This document shows, piece by piece, positions 7,262 to 15,781 of a stretch of DNA of 33,756 nucleotides; the stretch's first letter is position 1, and each line of letters starts with the position of its first letter. Source of the DNA: an uncultured Bacteroidales bacterium. Lineage in GTDB: Bacteria > Bacteroidota > Bacteroidia > Bacteroidales > FEN-979. A program made the translations under genes and the position numbers. The notes under the pieces were generated by a model. That model had not been told where the DNA came from and did not search any database. It saw only the letters and a program-made list of their open reading frames with translations. Location: assembly GCA_903828645.1 (NCBI GenBank), contig CAIKNA010000183.1:1-33756 (forward strand), read 5' to 3'.

Positions 7262-9130
7262 ATGCAGAAATATGATATAATTGTGGTTGGTGCAGGGCAT
7301 GCCGGTTGTGAAGCTGCAGCCGCTGCAGCCAACATGGGTTCGAAAGTTTTATTGATTACAATGAACATGTTGAACATGGCCCAGATGTCGTGCAACCCCT
7401 CGATGGGAGGAATTGCAAAAGGACAGATTGTTCGGGAAATTGATGCTTTGGGTGGATATTCTGCGATTGTGACCGATCATACGATGATACAATTCAGGAT
7501 GCTGAACCGGTCAAAAGGGCCGGCGATGTGGAGTCCAAGAGCGCAAAATGACCGCGTGCTCTTCTCGGTTGAATGGCGGAACCGGCTGGAGAGAACAAGG
7601 AATGTCGATTTCTGGCAGGATTCAGTGGTTGATATTGAGGTTAAGCAGGGAAAAATATCGGGTGTAAAAACCGGGTTGGGACTGGTCATTAAATGTAAGG
7701 CGGTTATTCTTGCAAACGGAACATTTTTAAATGGGTTGATTCATATCGGTGAAAAGCATTTTTCGGGTGGAAGAATGGGGGATGGGGCTTCTCTGGGATT
7801 AACGAAAAGGTTGATTGATTTCGGATTTGAAGCCAGCAGGATGAAGACCGGAACCCCGGTGAGAGTGGATGGCAGATCCCTCGATTTTAAGAAAATGGAA
7901 GAGCAACCGGGTGACGATATTCCGGGGAAATTCTCCTATATGAATACCCCGGCATTGAAAAAGCAGCGAAGTTGCTGGCTCACCTATACCAGCCCGGAGG
8001 TGCATGACATCCTGAGGACGGGATTCGATAAATCACCGATGTTTTCAGGCAGGATAATGGGGAAGGGGCCAAGGTATTGTCCGTCTATTGAGGATAAAAT
8101 CGATCGCTTTGCAACAAAGGAGAGACACCAGCTTTTCATTGAACCGGAAGGGTGGGATACGGTGGAGTATTACGTTAACGGGTTCTCTTCATCTCTTCCT
8201 GAAGATGTTCAGTTCAAAGCATTGAGAAAGGTAAAAGGCTTTGAAAAAGCCCGGTTTTTCAGACCGGGTTATGCCATAGAATATGATTATTTCCCGCCTC
8301 TCCAGTTGAATTTCACGCTGGAAACAAGGCTGATCGAAAACCTTTATTTTGCCGGACAGATCAATGGAACAACCGGATACGAGGAGGCTGCCGCCCAGGG
8401 TTTGATGGCGGGGATCAATGCGAACCTGAAGATAAGAGGGGAAAGTGAATTTATCCTTAAGCGTTCGGATGCCTATATTGGCGTCCTTATTGATGACCTG
8501 ATAACCAAGGGAACTGAAGAACCTTACCGCATGTTTACTTCAAGAGCAGAATACAGGATTTTACTGCGGCAGGATAATGCCGACCAACGGCTGACAAAGC
8601 TCTCTTTTGACATAGGTCTTGCTTCACGGGAAAGGCTTGAAACGGTTACGGAAAAATACCGGAAGGTAAATGATTTCACCTCTTTTTTGGGTGGATTAAG
8701 CCTCCAACCTGCTAAAATTAATGATTTACTGGCCAGGAAAAACACCAATGGCATCGCTCAAAAGCAGAAAGCCGCTGCAATATTATTAAGGCCGCAGCTG
8801 TTTCTTAAAGACATGATGGAGGAGGTTGAGGAGGTCGGGAATTTTGCCCGGGAGAATGGTTTTAACGATGAGGAAATTGTTGAGGAGACAGAATTGAAGA
8901 TCAAATATGAGAGCTATATCGTAAAGGAGCAGGAGCTGGTTGATAAGCTGGCAACCCTTGAAAATTATGCTTTATCAGCCGGTTTCGATTATTCAAAACT
9001 GATCTCTTTGTCGCATGAGGCCAGGGAAAAACTAAACAAGGTTCAACCTCGAACCATCGGGCAGGCATCGAGGATCAGCGGAGTTTCTCCGGCTGATATT
9101 TCGGTACTGATTGTCTACCTGGGTCGTTGA
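7262..9130 (+). CDS. mnmG: tRNA uridine-5-carboxymethylaminomethyl modification enzyme MnmG (GidA)
   Basis: The FAD-dependent partner of MnmE in forming the cmnm5 modification at the wobble uridine of certain tRNAs. Its 622 residues are full length. The N-terminal dinucleotide-binding motif reads 'DIIVVGAGHAGCEAA'. Conserved blocks follow: 'MSCNPSMGGIAKGQIVREIDALGG', then 'RLKTGTP'-type text as 'RMKTGTPVRVDGRS', 'PRYCPSIEDKI', 'GQINGTTGYEEAAAQGL' and 'TSRAEYRILLRQDNAD'. A helical C-terminal domain ends with 'ARTIGQASRISGV'-like text. The ATG at 7262 directly precedes the FAD motif. The gene is bracketed by two parS-type sites. In many bacteria mnmG/gidA is origin-linked. Confidence 0.97.
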   Translation: MQKYDIIVVGAGHAGCEAAAAAANMGSKVLLITMNMLNMAQMSCNPSMGGIAKGQIVREIDALGGYSAIVTDHTMIQFRMLNRSKGPAMWSPRAQNDRVLFSVEWRNRLERTRNVDFWQDSVVDIEVKQGKISGVKTGLGLVIKCKAVILANGTFLNGLIHIGEKHFSGGRMGDGASLGLTKRLIDFGFEASRMKTGTPVRVDGRSLDFKKMEEQPGDDIPGKFSYMNTPALKKQRSCWLTYTSPEVHDILRTGFDKSPMFSGRIMGKGPRYCPSIEDKIDRFATKERHQLFIEPEGWDTVEYYVNGFSSSLPEDVQFKALRKVKGFEKARFFRPGYAIEYDYFPPLQLNFTLETRLIENLYFAGQINGTTGYEEAAAQGLMAGINANLKIRGESEFILKRSDAYIGVLIDDLITKGTEEPYRMFTSRAEYRILLRQDNADQRLTKLSFDIGLASRERLETVTEKYRKVNDFTSFLGGLSLQPAKINDLLARKNTNGIAQKQKAAAILLRPQLFLKDMMEEVEEVGNFARENGFNDEEIVEETELKIKYESYIVKEQELVDKLATLENYALSAGFDYSKLISLSHEAREKLNKVQPRTIGQASRISGVSPADISVLIVYLGR

Positions 9131-9146
9131 TGTTCCACGTGAAACG
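9131..9146. promoter_or_regulatory. parS: Second parS-like site, one mismatch
   Basis: TGTTCCACGTGAAACG matches the consensus TGTTNCACGTGAAACA at every defined position except the last base. It begins directly after the mnmG stop codon and ends 8 bases before the methyltransferase start. With the perfect site 1.9 kb upstream it brackets mnmG. Confidence 0.7.
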
Positions 9147-9154
9147 CTAAAGAA

Positions 9155-10048
9155 ATGCAGGAAAAAATAGTAAAATGTCCCATTTGTAATCAAGGAAGTT
9201 TTTCTCTCTTCCTGAAAACCGGTGATTATTTTCTTACCAGGGAGGAGTTTATCATACAACAATGTGATGGCTGCGGGTTTAAATTTGTCAACCCCCGGCC
9301 GGATAAGGATGAGATCGGGAGGTATTACCAGTCGGAAGAGTACATTTCACACGACGCAAAAAAGGCGAATTTATTCAGCAGAATATACAAACTTGCACGG
9401 GTCCATGCAATCAAAGGCAAATACGGCATTGTTGCCGGCCATGCGCATGCAGGAAAAATTCTGGATATCGGATGCGGTACCGGCGAATTTCTCCACTACT
9501 GCAAGTCCAGGGGACTGGAAGTGACCGGAGTGGAACCCAATGACAAGGCCCGTGAATATGCCCGGAAGGTAAATGGCATTGAAGTATTTAATGAGCTGGG
9601 TGAGGCTGGGATCTCCAATCCGACTTATGGCTGCATTACGATGTGGCATGTGCTGGAACATGTTCATGACCTGAATGAAACACTGGAAATCGTAAAAGGG
9701 ATGCTCCATCCTGAAGGAATTTTTGTGGTTGCCGTTCCGAACAGCAATTCATGGGATGCAGGCAAGTATGGAAAGTTTTGGGCAGCCTATGATGTGCCAC
9801 GACACCTTTACCACTTTAATAAATCCACCATGGATAAACTGGTCGGGAATCATGGATTTGAAACCATTAAAATAATTCCCCAGAAACTCGATGCATATTA
9901 TGTTTCGATGTTGAGTGAAAAATACCGGTCAGAAAAAAATAATTATTTCACATCCCTGTTTTCTGGTTTTTGGTCGAATTTTCAGGCGGGAAGAGAGGGA
10001 AGGGGACATTCGAGCCAGATTTTCGTCCTTTCATTAAAAAAAGCTTAA
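9155..10048 (+). CDS. Class I SAM-dependent methyltransferase with N-terminal zinc ribbon
   Basis: 297 residues. A four-cysteine ribbon comes first (C8-x2-C11 and C37-x2-C40, 'CPICNQGSF' and 'CDGCGFKFVNPRPD'). A Rossmann methyltransferase domain follows, with motif I 'ILDIGCGTGEF' near residues 102-112, the acidic strand-2 end in 'VTGVEPND', and a 'MWHVLEHV' motif typical of UbiG/methyltransferase-11/23 types. 'VPRHLYHFN' is another common block of this subgroup, which often acts in surface polysaccharide or lipid metabolism (family knowledge). The substrate cannot be read from the sequence. It starts 24 bases after mnmG. Confidence 0.85.
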   Translation: MQEKIVKCPICNQGSFSLFLKTGDYFLTREEFIIQQCDGCGFKFVNPRPDKDEIGRYYQSEEYISHDAKKANLFSRIYKLARVHAIKGKYGIVAGHAHAGKILDIGCGTGEFLHYCKSRGLEVTGVEPNDKAREYARKVNGIEVFNELGEAGISNPTYGCITMWHVLEHVHDLNETLEIVKGMLHPEGIFVVAVPNSNSWDAGKYGKFWAAYDVPRHLYHFNKSTMDKLVGNHGFETIKIIPQKLDAYYVSMLSEKYRSEKNNYFTSLFSGFWSNFQAGREGRGHSSQIFVLSLKKA

Positions 10049-10166
10049 TTTTAGCCCCTGTAACGAACGCAGCAGGCGTTTTAAGGAAAACCATCAACCC
10101 TTCCCTGAACCGTCTTTATATGCGTCCTGAAAGCCCTGATACATTGCATTGTAAATCTGTAACTTA

Positions 10167-13100
10167 GTGAATTCACGTCAAAGAGGCCTCCGTTTTTGGA
10201 GATTTCCCTGTTTTCTGATGGCAGTGTTGCTGTATCTTTCAATATATGGCTTTCGCCTCTATTTGGATCATAAAGATAATCCCCGGCAAATTTCCATTGA
10301 GTTTCAAAAGAAAAACAAAGCGATAGAAAAGGAGTTAAAAAGGCGGGTTGATTTGTTGTGCGATAATTTTTTCGAAAATCCGAAAATTGAAAGTTCAGCC
10401 GGAATTTATTTTGCAGGGGAGAAAGAGGAGGATGATGGAAATTTGTTGTTTGTCTACCGGGGGGATTCGCTGATCTATTGGAACAACAACAAGGTTATTT
10501 TGCCGTCCGATTTTAGAAAATTTACCGGGCGACCCGATTTTGCCTGCGATTTAAAAAACGGATGGTATGAATTCCATGGCAGGCACAAAGGCCCCTATTT
10601 TTTCCTGGGGGGATACCTGGTCAAAAACAGGTTTCCGTTTCAGAATGAATTTATCCAAAACCAGTTTTCTGCTTCCTTCAACATCCCGGCATCTGTTGCG
10701 ATTTCGGGGAAAATCGGTGCTTACCCTGTTTATACGGTCGACGGAACTTACCTGTTCAGTCTCGGTTTTGAAAATTACCAGCCGGAGGAGGAGGGTCTGG
10801 CCGGGGTGATATTTCTTTTATTTTTTGTCGGGTCATTGTGCTGGCTCTATTTCCTGTTCAGGGTTTTTTCAGGATGGGCATGGCTCAGGAAAAGAAACAA
10901 CCTGTTCGTTGTTTTCTATAGTACGTCGGTCATTTTATTGAGGATCATCCAGGGATATGCGGGATTTCCTGCCGAGATTTACCAGTTGGCTCTTTTTGGG
11001 CCGTCAGGGTACTCTTCCTCTGCCTTCCTGCCATCGCTGGGAGATTTTACAATGAATGCCGTGGTGTTGTTTGTGATATCGCTGGTAGTTTACCTGAGGG
11101 GTAATTTCGGGCCGGTTTTGGACACGACCCGGCATGCCGGCCGGTTTGCATGGAATATGATTGCCATGTTGGCCATGCTGCTGTTGTTCCAGGCTGCCGG
11201 AAACCTTGTAACCGACCTGGTCATCAACTCTTCGCTCTCCCTCGATTTACAGAATATTTTCGGGTTAACCCGGGAAAGCGGGTTCGGGCTGTTTATCATT
11301 GCCATCCTCCTGTTTTCGCTGTGGCTGATTTCCACAAAGGTGTTTGATGGTGTTTATTTACCCGTGCGGTTGCTGAAATGGCAGGTGCTGTCAGCACTTA
11401 CTGTTGCAGCCATCTGGTTCCTGATTTGCCGTGTGACAGGATGGAACCCGAATGTGACAGTCACACTTTTTTTTCTTGTTTACCTTGCATCGGCCTGGTA
11501 TTTTAAATTATCAAAAAGGAACTTTTTCGCAGTTCAGCACCTCCTTTTCTTTCTCTGTTTTTACGCAATTTTTGCGACGTTTTTGTTAAACAAGGCAAAT
11601 ATGGTAAAGGAGACGGAAAAATTGAACCTGCTGGCCTGCAAACTGGCCACCCAGCGAAACCCTGTAACGGAAGTGTTGTATGAGCAGGTAGAGCGGCACA
11701 TGCATGCCGATTCGATCCTGAATCAATGGATAAGCCCGGATACAGGAGAGAACAAACCCGGGCAGGACAGCCTTGCAGGTTATCTGAAAAAACAATACTT
11801 TAAGGATTACTGGAAAAAGTACCAACTCCAGGTTACATTTTGTGATCCAGCCAAGACGCTGCGCATTCAGCCGCAGGGCAATCTTGTTAACTGCAACGCT
11901 TACTTTCGCGGACTCATCAATAATTACGGAAAGGCGACGATGCTTCCGAACCTCTTCTTTTTGGATTACGGCGCCGGCAAGGAATATTACCTCGCCATAT
12001 TTTCCTTGAATGATTTCGAATCGGGCCCCCTGGCCGAGCCGGCCATTTTCATCGAATTCAATTTAAAAAATGCAGATAGTGATCCGGGTTATCCGGGGTT
12101 ATTGATGGATAAAACGAGGATGGATCTTCCGAACCTTTCTGATTTTTCATACGGATTATTTCAAAACGGGAGGCTGATCCGTGCGGTAGGAACAACCGAT
12201 TACAAGACCGACCTGGAGCAATACAAAGAATTTTCTGCTTCTGCATCCTCCTTTAAAGAGGGGTCCATTGTCCATTATCAGTTTCATATTAATGAGGGAG
12301 ACACCTTGCTCATCAGTAAAAAAGAGGACAACCTGCTCTCTTATGCAACGCCGTTTTCCTACCTGTTCATCCTTTTTGCCGTCATGGCACTGGTCGTTGC
12401 AGGGATGGTACATTTCCCGGTGAATTTCAATCATCTTCCGGCCAGCCTGAGAAACCGGCTCCATTTTTCCCTGACCGGCATCCTTGTGGTGACCATGCTT
12501 GCGATCGGGATTGTACAGGTGATCAACATTATCCAGATCAATTATCAGAAGAATGTTGACAACCTGCGCGAAAGGGCCGGTTCGGTGGTGGTTGAAGTGC
12601 AGCATCAATACAGCCCGCTGCCTGACATGCGGGAGGTCGCGAAAAGCGAACTGGAGGATTTCCTGGTCAAATTGTCGAACGTTTTCTTTACGGATATCAA
12701 TATTTACGATGAGAAAGGGGCGCTGATTTCCTCGAGCCGCCCCCAGATATTTGAAGAAGGCCTGTTGTCGGAAAGAATGAATGCCATGGCTTGCCGAAAA
12801 CTGATCGCGGAGAAAAACTCCATTTTCATTCACCATGAGTCGATCGGAAACATGCACTTCAATTCGGCCTATCTTCCTTTTTATAACCAGCACGACCAGC
12901 TTCTGGGGTTTGTGAATCTGCCTTATTTCGCGAAACAGGACGAATCGAAAAAGGAGATTTCTTCATTCCTGGTTACCTTCCTCAATGTTTATATCCTGTT
13001 GATCCTGTTCGGGATATTTATTACTATATTGATATCCAATTATATAACAGCACCATTGGGCATGCTTGCCCTAAAATTGTCGAAACTGAGGCTTGGGATG

Positions 13101-13892
13101 GTAAACGATAAGATCGGCTGGAAGCAAAATGATGAGATTGGCCAACTGGTGTCGGAATACAACCGGATGGTTGACGAATTGAGCCGGAGTGCCGACATGC
13201 TTGCCCGTTCGGAGCGCGAAAATGCCTGGAGGGAGATGGCAAGACAGGTAGCCCATGAGATAAAAAACCCGCTTACCCCGATGAAACTCAGTGCGCAGTA
13301 TCTTGAAAAAGCCTGGAATGATAAGGCTGCAGACTGGGATCAACGTCTTGCCCGGTTCACAAAAACCCTTGTTGAACAAATAGATGCACTCTCGGTGATC
13401 GCCTCCGACTTCTCCGATTTTGCAAAAATGCCGACAGTGGTATTTACCCGGGTTGACATGGAAGAGGTCATCGGGTTTTCCCTTTCGTTGTACCAGGATG
13501 CAACCCGGATCCGTTATGAATTTCAGCATGATGACCCGGAGTGTTTTATCGTTGGAGACCGTTCTCAACTTATCCGGCTGTTCACAAATTTGTTGAATAA
13601 TGCAGTCCAGGCGATTGGCGATCATAAGGAGGGAATGATCAGGGTTCACCTCGCCAGGGATCAGAAAGAGGTTGTGGTGAAGGTTTCAGATAACGGCTGC
13701 GGAATATCACCCGAACGCACCGGACGGATTTTCCAGCCTGACTTTACGACAAAAACAAGCGGCATGGGTCTGGGGCTTGCAATTGTGAAGGGCATTGTGG
13801 AAGGCATGAACGGGAACATTACCTTTGTTACCGAAGAGAGGAAAGGCACGACATTTATCATAAAATTTCCATCAGATGAAGAACAATCCTGA
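10167..13892 (+). CDS. Large NtrY-like membrane sensor histidine kinase
   Basis: 1241 residues, translated from GTG 10167 (ATG 10218 is an alternative, inside the first membrane helix). The order is: an N-terminal helix near residue 17-30; a soluble extracytoplasmic segment to ~210; a block of about eight membrane helices (~215-485); a second extracytoplasmic region; helices near 735-755 and 770-795; a periplasmic sensor loop; a helix near 930-960; HAMP; the kinase. The H-box is 'AHEIKNPLTPMKLSAQYL' with the phosphoacceptor His at residue 1030, the wording typical of NtrY. The N-box 'NLLNNAVQAI' is at ~1141-1150, the G1 box 'DNGCGI' starts at Asp1175, and the G2 box reads 'GMGLGLAIV'. No NtrX-type response regulator is adjacent. 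It overlaps the next gene by 17 bases. The stimulus is unknown. Confidence 0.88.
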   Translation: MNSRQRGLRFWRFPCFLMAVLLYLSIYGFRLYLDHKDNPRQISIEFQKKNKAIEKELKRRVDLLCDNFFENPKIESSAGIYFAGEKEEDDGNLLFVYRGDSLIYWNNNKVILPSDFRKFTGRPDFACDLKNGWYEFHGRHKGPYFFLGGYLVKNRFPFQNEFIQNQFSASFNIPASVAISGKIGAYPVYTVDGTYLFSLGFENYQPEEEGLAGVIFLLFFVGSLCWLYFLFRVFSGWAWLRKRNNLFVVFYSTSVILLRIIQGYAGFPAEIYQLALFGPSGYSSSAFLPSLGDFTMNAVVLFVISLVVYLRGNFGPVLDTTRHAGRFAWNMIAMLAMLLLFQAAGNLVTDLVINSSLSLDLQNIFGLTRESGFGLFIIAILLFSLWLISTKVFDGVYLPVRLLKWQVLSALTVAAIWFLICRVTGWNPNVTVTLFFLVYLASAWYFKLSKRNFFAVQHLLFFLCFYAIFATFLLNKANMVKETEKLNLLACKLATQRNPVTEVLYEQVERHMHADSILNQWISPDTGENKPGQDSLAGYLKKQYFKDYWKKYQLQVTFCDPAKTLRIQPQGNLVNCNAYFRGLINNYGKATMLPNLFFLDYGAGKEYYLAIFSLNDFESGPLAEPAIFIEFNLKNADSDPGYPGLLMDKTRMDLPNLSDFSYGLFQNGRLIRAVGTTDYKTDLEQYKEFSASASSFKEGSIVHYQFHINEGDTLLISKKEDNLLSYATPFSYLFILFAVMALVVAGMVHFPVNFNHLPASLRNRLHFSLTGILVVTMLAIGIVQVINIIQINYQKNVDNLRERAGSVVVEVQHQYSPLPDMREVAKSELEDFLVKLSNVFFTDINIYDEKGALISSSRPQIFEEGLLSERMNAMACRKLIAEKNSIFIHHESIGNMHFNSAYLPFYNQHDQLLGFVNLPYFAKQDESKKEISSFLVTFLNVYILLILFGIFITILISNYITAPLGMLALKLSKLRLGMVNDKIGWKQNDEIGQLVSEYNRMVDELSRSADMLARSERENAWREMARQVAHEIKNPLTPMKLSAQYLEKAWNDKAADWDQRLARFTKTLVEQIDALSVIASDFSDFAKMPTVVFTRVDMEEVIGFSLSLYQDATRIRYEFQHDDPECFIVGDRSQLIRLFTNLLNNAVQAIGDHKEGMIRVHLARDQKEVVVKVSDNGCGISPERTGRIFQPDFTTKTSGMGLGLAIVKGIVEGMNGNITFVTEERKGTTFIIKFPSDEEQS

Positions 13893-14376
13893 ACAGAGAC
13901 GAATAGACATTCCGGTACTGGCAATCATGCTTTTGGCCATCGTGGCATTGATATTACCCGGTTGCAGAAAGGATGAGAGCAGGGAGTTATATCACCGGTT
14001 CCAGGATAAATCATGGGGCAGGTACAATTTGCTGAGTTTTGAGATCCCGTTTGAAAAAGCCAACACGTATAATATTTACCTGTTTGCAAGGTTTATGCCT
14101 GATTATCAGTATGAAACCCTCAATTTCAATATGGTTATGAATACGCCGTCGGGGGAGGAGCGGATCAACGAATACCAGATGGAGGTGAAATCGAAATCGG
14201 GCAATTTTTGCATCGAGTGCGGCAAAGACTCGTGCCAGGGAACAATCTTGCTGAAGAAGGGGCTTGTGCTTGCGAAACCGGGCATCCTGAAAATTGAGAT
14301 AGAAAACCTTACACCCCGTTTATCTGCCGCTGGTGTTCTTGGCATCGGGATCCGGATGGTGCCTCTGGGAAAGTAA
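13876..14376 (+). CDS. gldH: GldH-like lipoprotein
   Basis: 166 residues. A lipoprotein signal peptide ends in 'LILPGC' with the lipidated Cys at residue 30. The mature part shows the pattern I associate with gliding motility lipoprotein GldH: an early 'W..YNLLSFEIPF', 'NIYLFARFMPDYQYETLNFNM', and a final 'GILKIEIENL...GVLGIGIRMV' strand pair. It also has three clustered Cys near residues 112-120. GldH belongs to the outer-membrane lipoproteins linked to gliding and type IX secretion in Bacteroidota. The family assignment rests on remembered pattern, not alignment. It overlaps the histidine kinase end by 17 bases and converges on the riboflavin kinase gene with a 57-base tail overlap. Confidence 0.6.
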   Translation: MKNNPEQRRIDIPVLAIMLLAIVALILPGCRKDESRELYHRFQDKSWGRYNLLSFEIPFEKANTYNIYLFARFMPDYQYETLNFNMVMNTPSGEERINEYQMEVKSKSGNFCIECGKDSCQGTILLKKGLVLAKPGILKIEIENLTPRLSAAGVLGIGIRMVPLGK

Positions 14377-14820
14377 CCTCAGGGCCTCTGTTTTATCAAG
14401 GTGAATTTGCTGAACCAGGTGGTCGAGCGACTCGAATTTTTTTTCTTCACGGATGCGGTCGTAAAAAGAGACAACGAGGGTTTTGCCGTACAGGTCGCCC
14501 GAAAAATCAAATAAATTGACCTCAATCGTAAGCGTTTTACCGGCAATGGTCGGACGAAACCCGGCATTGGCCATACCGTTGTAAACCAGGGAATTTACGA
14601 TGGCTTTGACAGCATAAACGCCATTGGCCAGTAAAAAGGGGCTGCCATCGGGCAGTTCAAGATTTGCAGTAGGATATCCAAGGGTACGTCCAAGATGGTT
14701 TCCATGAACAACCAGTCCCCGGATGCACCAGGCTGAGCCCATCAATTCATTTGCTTTGCGGATATCCCCCCCTGACAGGGCTTCCAGAACCCCGGGGGTA
14801 TCCAAACCCTGTTTCATCAT
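14320..14820 (-). CDS. Riboflavin kinase domain protein lacking the FAD-synthetase half of RibF
   Basis: 166 residues that make FMN from riboflavin and ATP, if active. The flavokinase domain is intact: 'GNHLGRTLGYPTANLEL' with PTAN at residues 50-53, 'NGVYAV', 'NAGFRPTIAG' and 'TIEVNLFDFSGDLYG' with the expected catalytic Glu at 100. The first 30 residues, 'GVLEALSGGDIRKANELMG', correspond to the linker that in bifunctional RibF follows the nucleotidyltransferase domain. The ~150-180 residues that should precede it are absent: the next gene upstream ends 32 bases away. FAD synthesis must therefore be encoded elsewhere. The tail overlaps the GldH-like gene by 57 bases. Confidence 0.85.
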   Translation of the reverse strand: MMKQGLDTPGVLEALSGGDIRKANELMGSAWCIRGLVVHGNHLGRTLGYPTANLELPDGSPFLLANGVYAVKAIVNSLVYNGMANAGFRPTIAGKTLTIEVNLFDFSGDLYGKTLVVSFYDRIREEKKFESLDHLVQQIHLDKTEALRLLSQRHHPDPDAKNTSGR

Positions 14821-14851
14821 GGGGCAAAGCTACCTATAAAACAATTCAAAA

Positions 14852-15757
14852 TTAAAACAGCGGTTTATCTTTTTTGCTGAGCCGCCTGATCATGACCAGT
14901 TCATACACGGCATAGATGTAATGAGCCCATACGCCGGCGAGCATGACGATGAGGGTGATGATCATCCACAGGGGGGCGATCGGCGTCCACAGCTCACGGG
15001 AGGGGACTTCTGCCTTATAATATTGTTTGTGAACTCCCCAGTTTATGATATTTTGTCCCTGTACGAAGCCAAATTTGTCATTTTCTTCTATTTTAGCCAC
15101 CACCATGAGGTTTCCAAGCGTATCCCCGACAATCTCTTTAGGAAACTCCATGGTACCCGTACCTTGTTCATCCAGGGCGATTTCACCGATTTTCAGGAGG
15201 CTGAAGAGCCGCGGGATATAAATGAGCACCTTTTCCTTGGGAATGGCAATCTCTTCGCCTTTTTCATTTTTCTCAGTTGCCGTGACCTTCAATATCCTCA
15301 GGGAATCCTCGATGCTGAAAAAGAGACGGATTTTGGCAGGCTTTGCCTTGAAGGAGGCTTCTGCGGCGGGATATTTGGCGTTGCCCGCGAATTTTGCAGA
15401 AAATGCAACCATCCCGTCTTTATCTGCGGGCAGTCCTGAAGATGCAGCTTTAATTACGGCATTACCCTCCTGGTCTGTTTTTGCCTTGCCCAGCAGTTTG
15501 CAGATCGTGCCGTTTGACGCTGTCAGTTCCACCCATGCATTTTTCAGGGCAAGCGTTGCATCTCCTTTTTTAATGCCTAGCGTTGCGGTGAGTGTCACCG
15601 TATCTGCGCCGCACAGGTAATTCAGCGCGAGTTTTGATTCAACAGCCGTGCTGGTCGAATCGGTATTTCCTTCGGCAAAGGATCTCTCCGGCTGAATGAC
15701 CAGGGAACCCAGTGCGAGAAGAAAAAACATACATGCGAAAACTCTTTTCATATGCAT
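14852..15757 (-). CDS. Membrane-anchored Ig-like protein of the electron-transfer operon
   Basis: 301 residues; I do not recognise a named family. A signal peptide (residues ~1-28) is followed by about 230 extracytoplasmic residues with beta-sandwich, Ig-like text ('LTATLGIKKGDATLALKNAWVEL', 'TDQEGNAVIKAASSGLPADKDG'). A C-terminal helix (~262-285, 'LWMIITLIVMLAGVWAHYIY') precedes a basic cytoplasmic tail. It has no CXXCH. It is the last gene of a tight minus-strand operon, 24 bases after the NrfD-like gene, so it is probably an accessory or assembly subunit of that complex (inference). ATG 15751 is an equally good start. Confidence 0.7.
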   Translation of the reverse strand: MHMKRVFACMFFLLALGSLVIQPERSFAEGNTDSTSTAVESKLALNYLCGADTVTLTATLGIKKGDATLALKNAWVELTASNGTICKLLGKAKTDQEGNAVIKAASSGLPADKDGMVAFSAKFAGNAKYPAAEASFKAKPAKIRLFFSIEDSLRILKVTATEKNEKGEEIAIPKEKVLIYIPRLFSLLKIGEIALDEQGTGTMEFPKEIVGDTLGNLMVVAKIEENDKFGFVQGQNIINWGVHKQYYKAEVPSRELWTPIAPLWMIITLIVMLAGVWAHYIYAVYELVMIRRLSKKDKPLF

Positions 15758-15781
15758 TGGTTGAGTAGTTCCGGTGAATGA

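Noticed and set aside
9970-10167. 65-residue frame spanning the methyltransferase end and the gap before the kinase
   Set aside because: It mostly overlaps the methyltransferase in another frame and shows no protein-like pattern.
12156-12893. 245-residue frame antisense to the histidine kinase
   Set aside because: The opposite strand encodes clear, conserved kinase text. The antisense product is His/Arg-rich and shadow-like.
13071-13649. 192-residue antisense frame over the kinase domain
   Set aside because: It covers the H-box and N-box region of the real gene and has no independent support.
14921-15439. 172-residue plus-strand frame
   Set aside because: Antisense of the Ig-like operon gene, which has a signal peptide, a C-terminal anchor and operon spacing.
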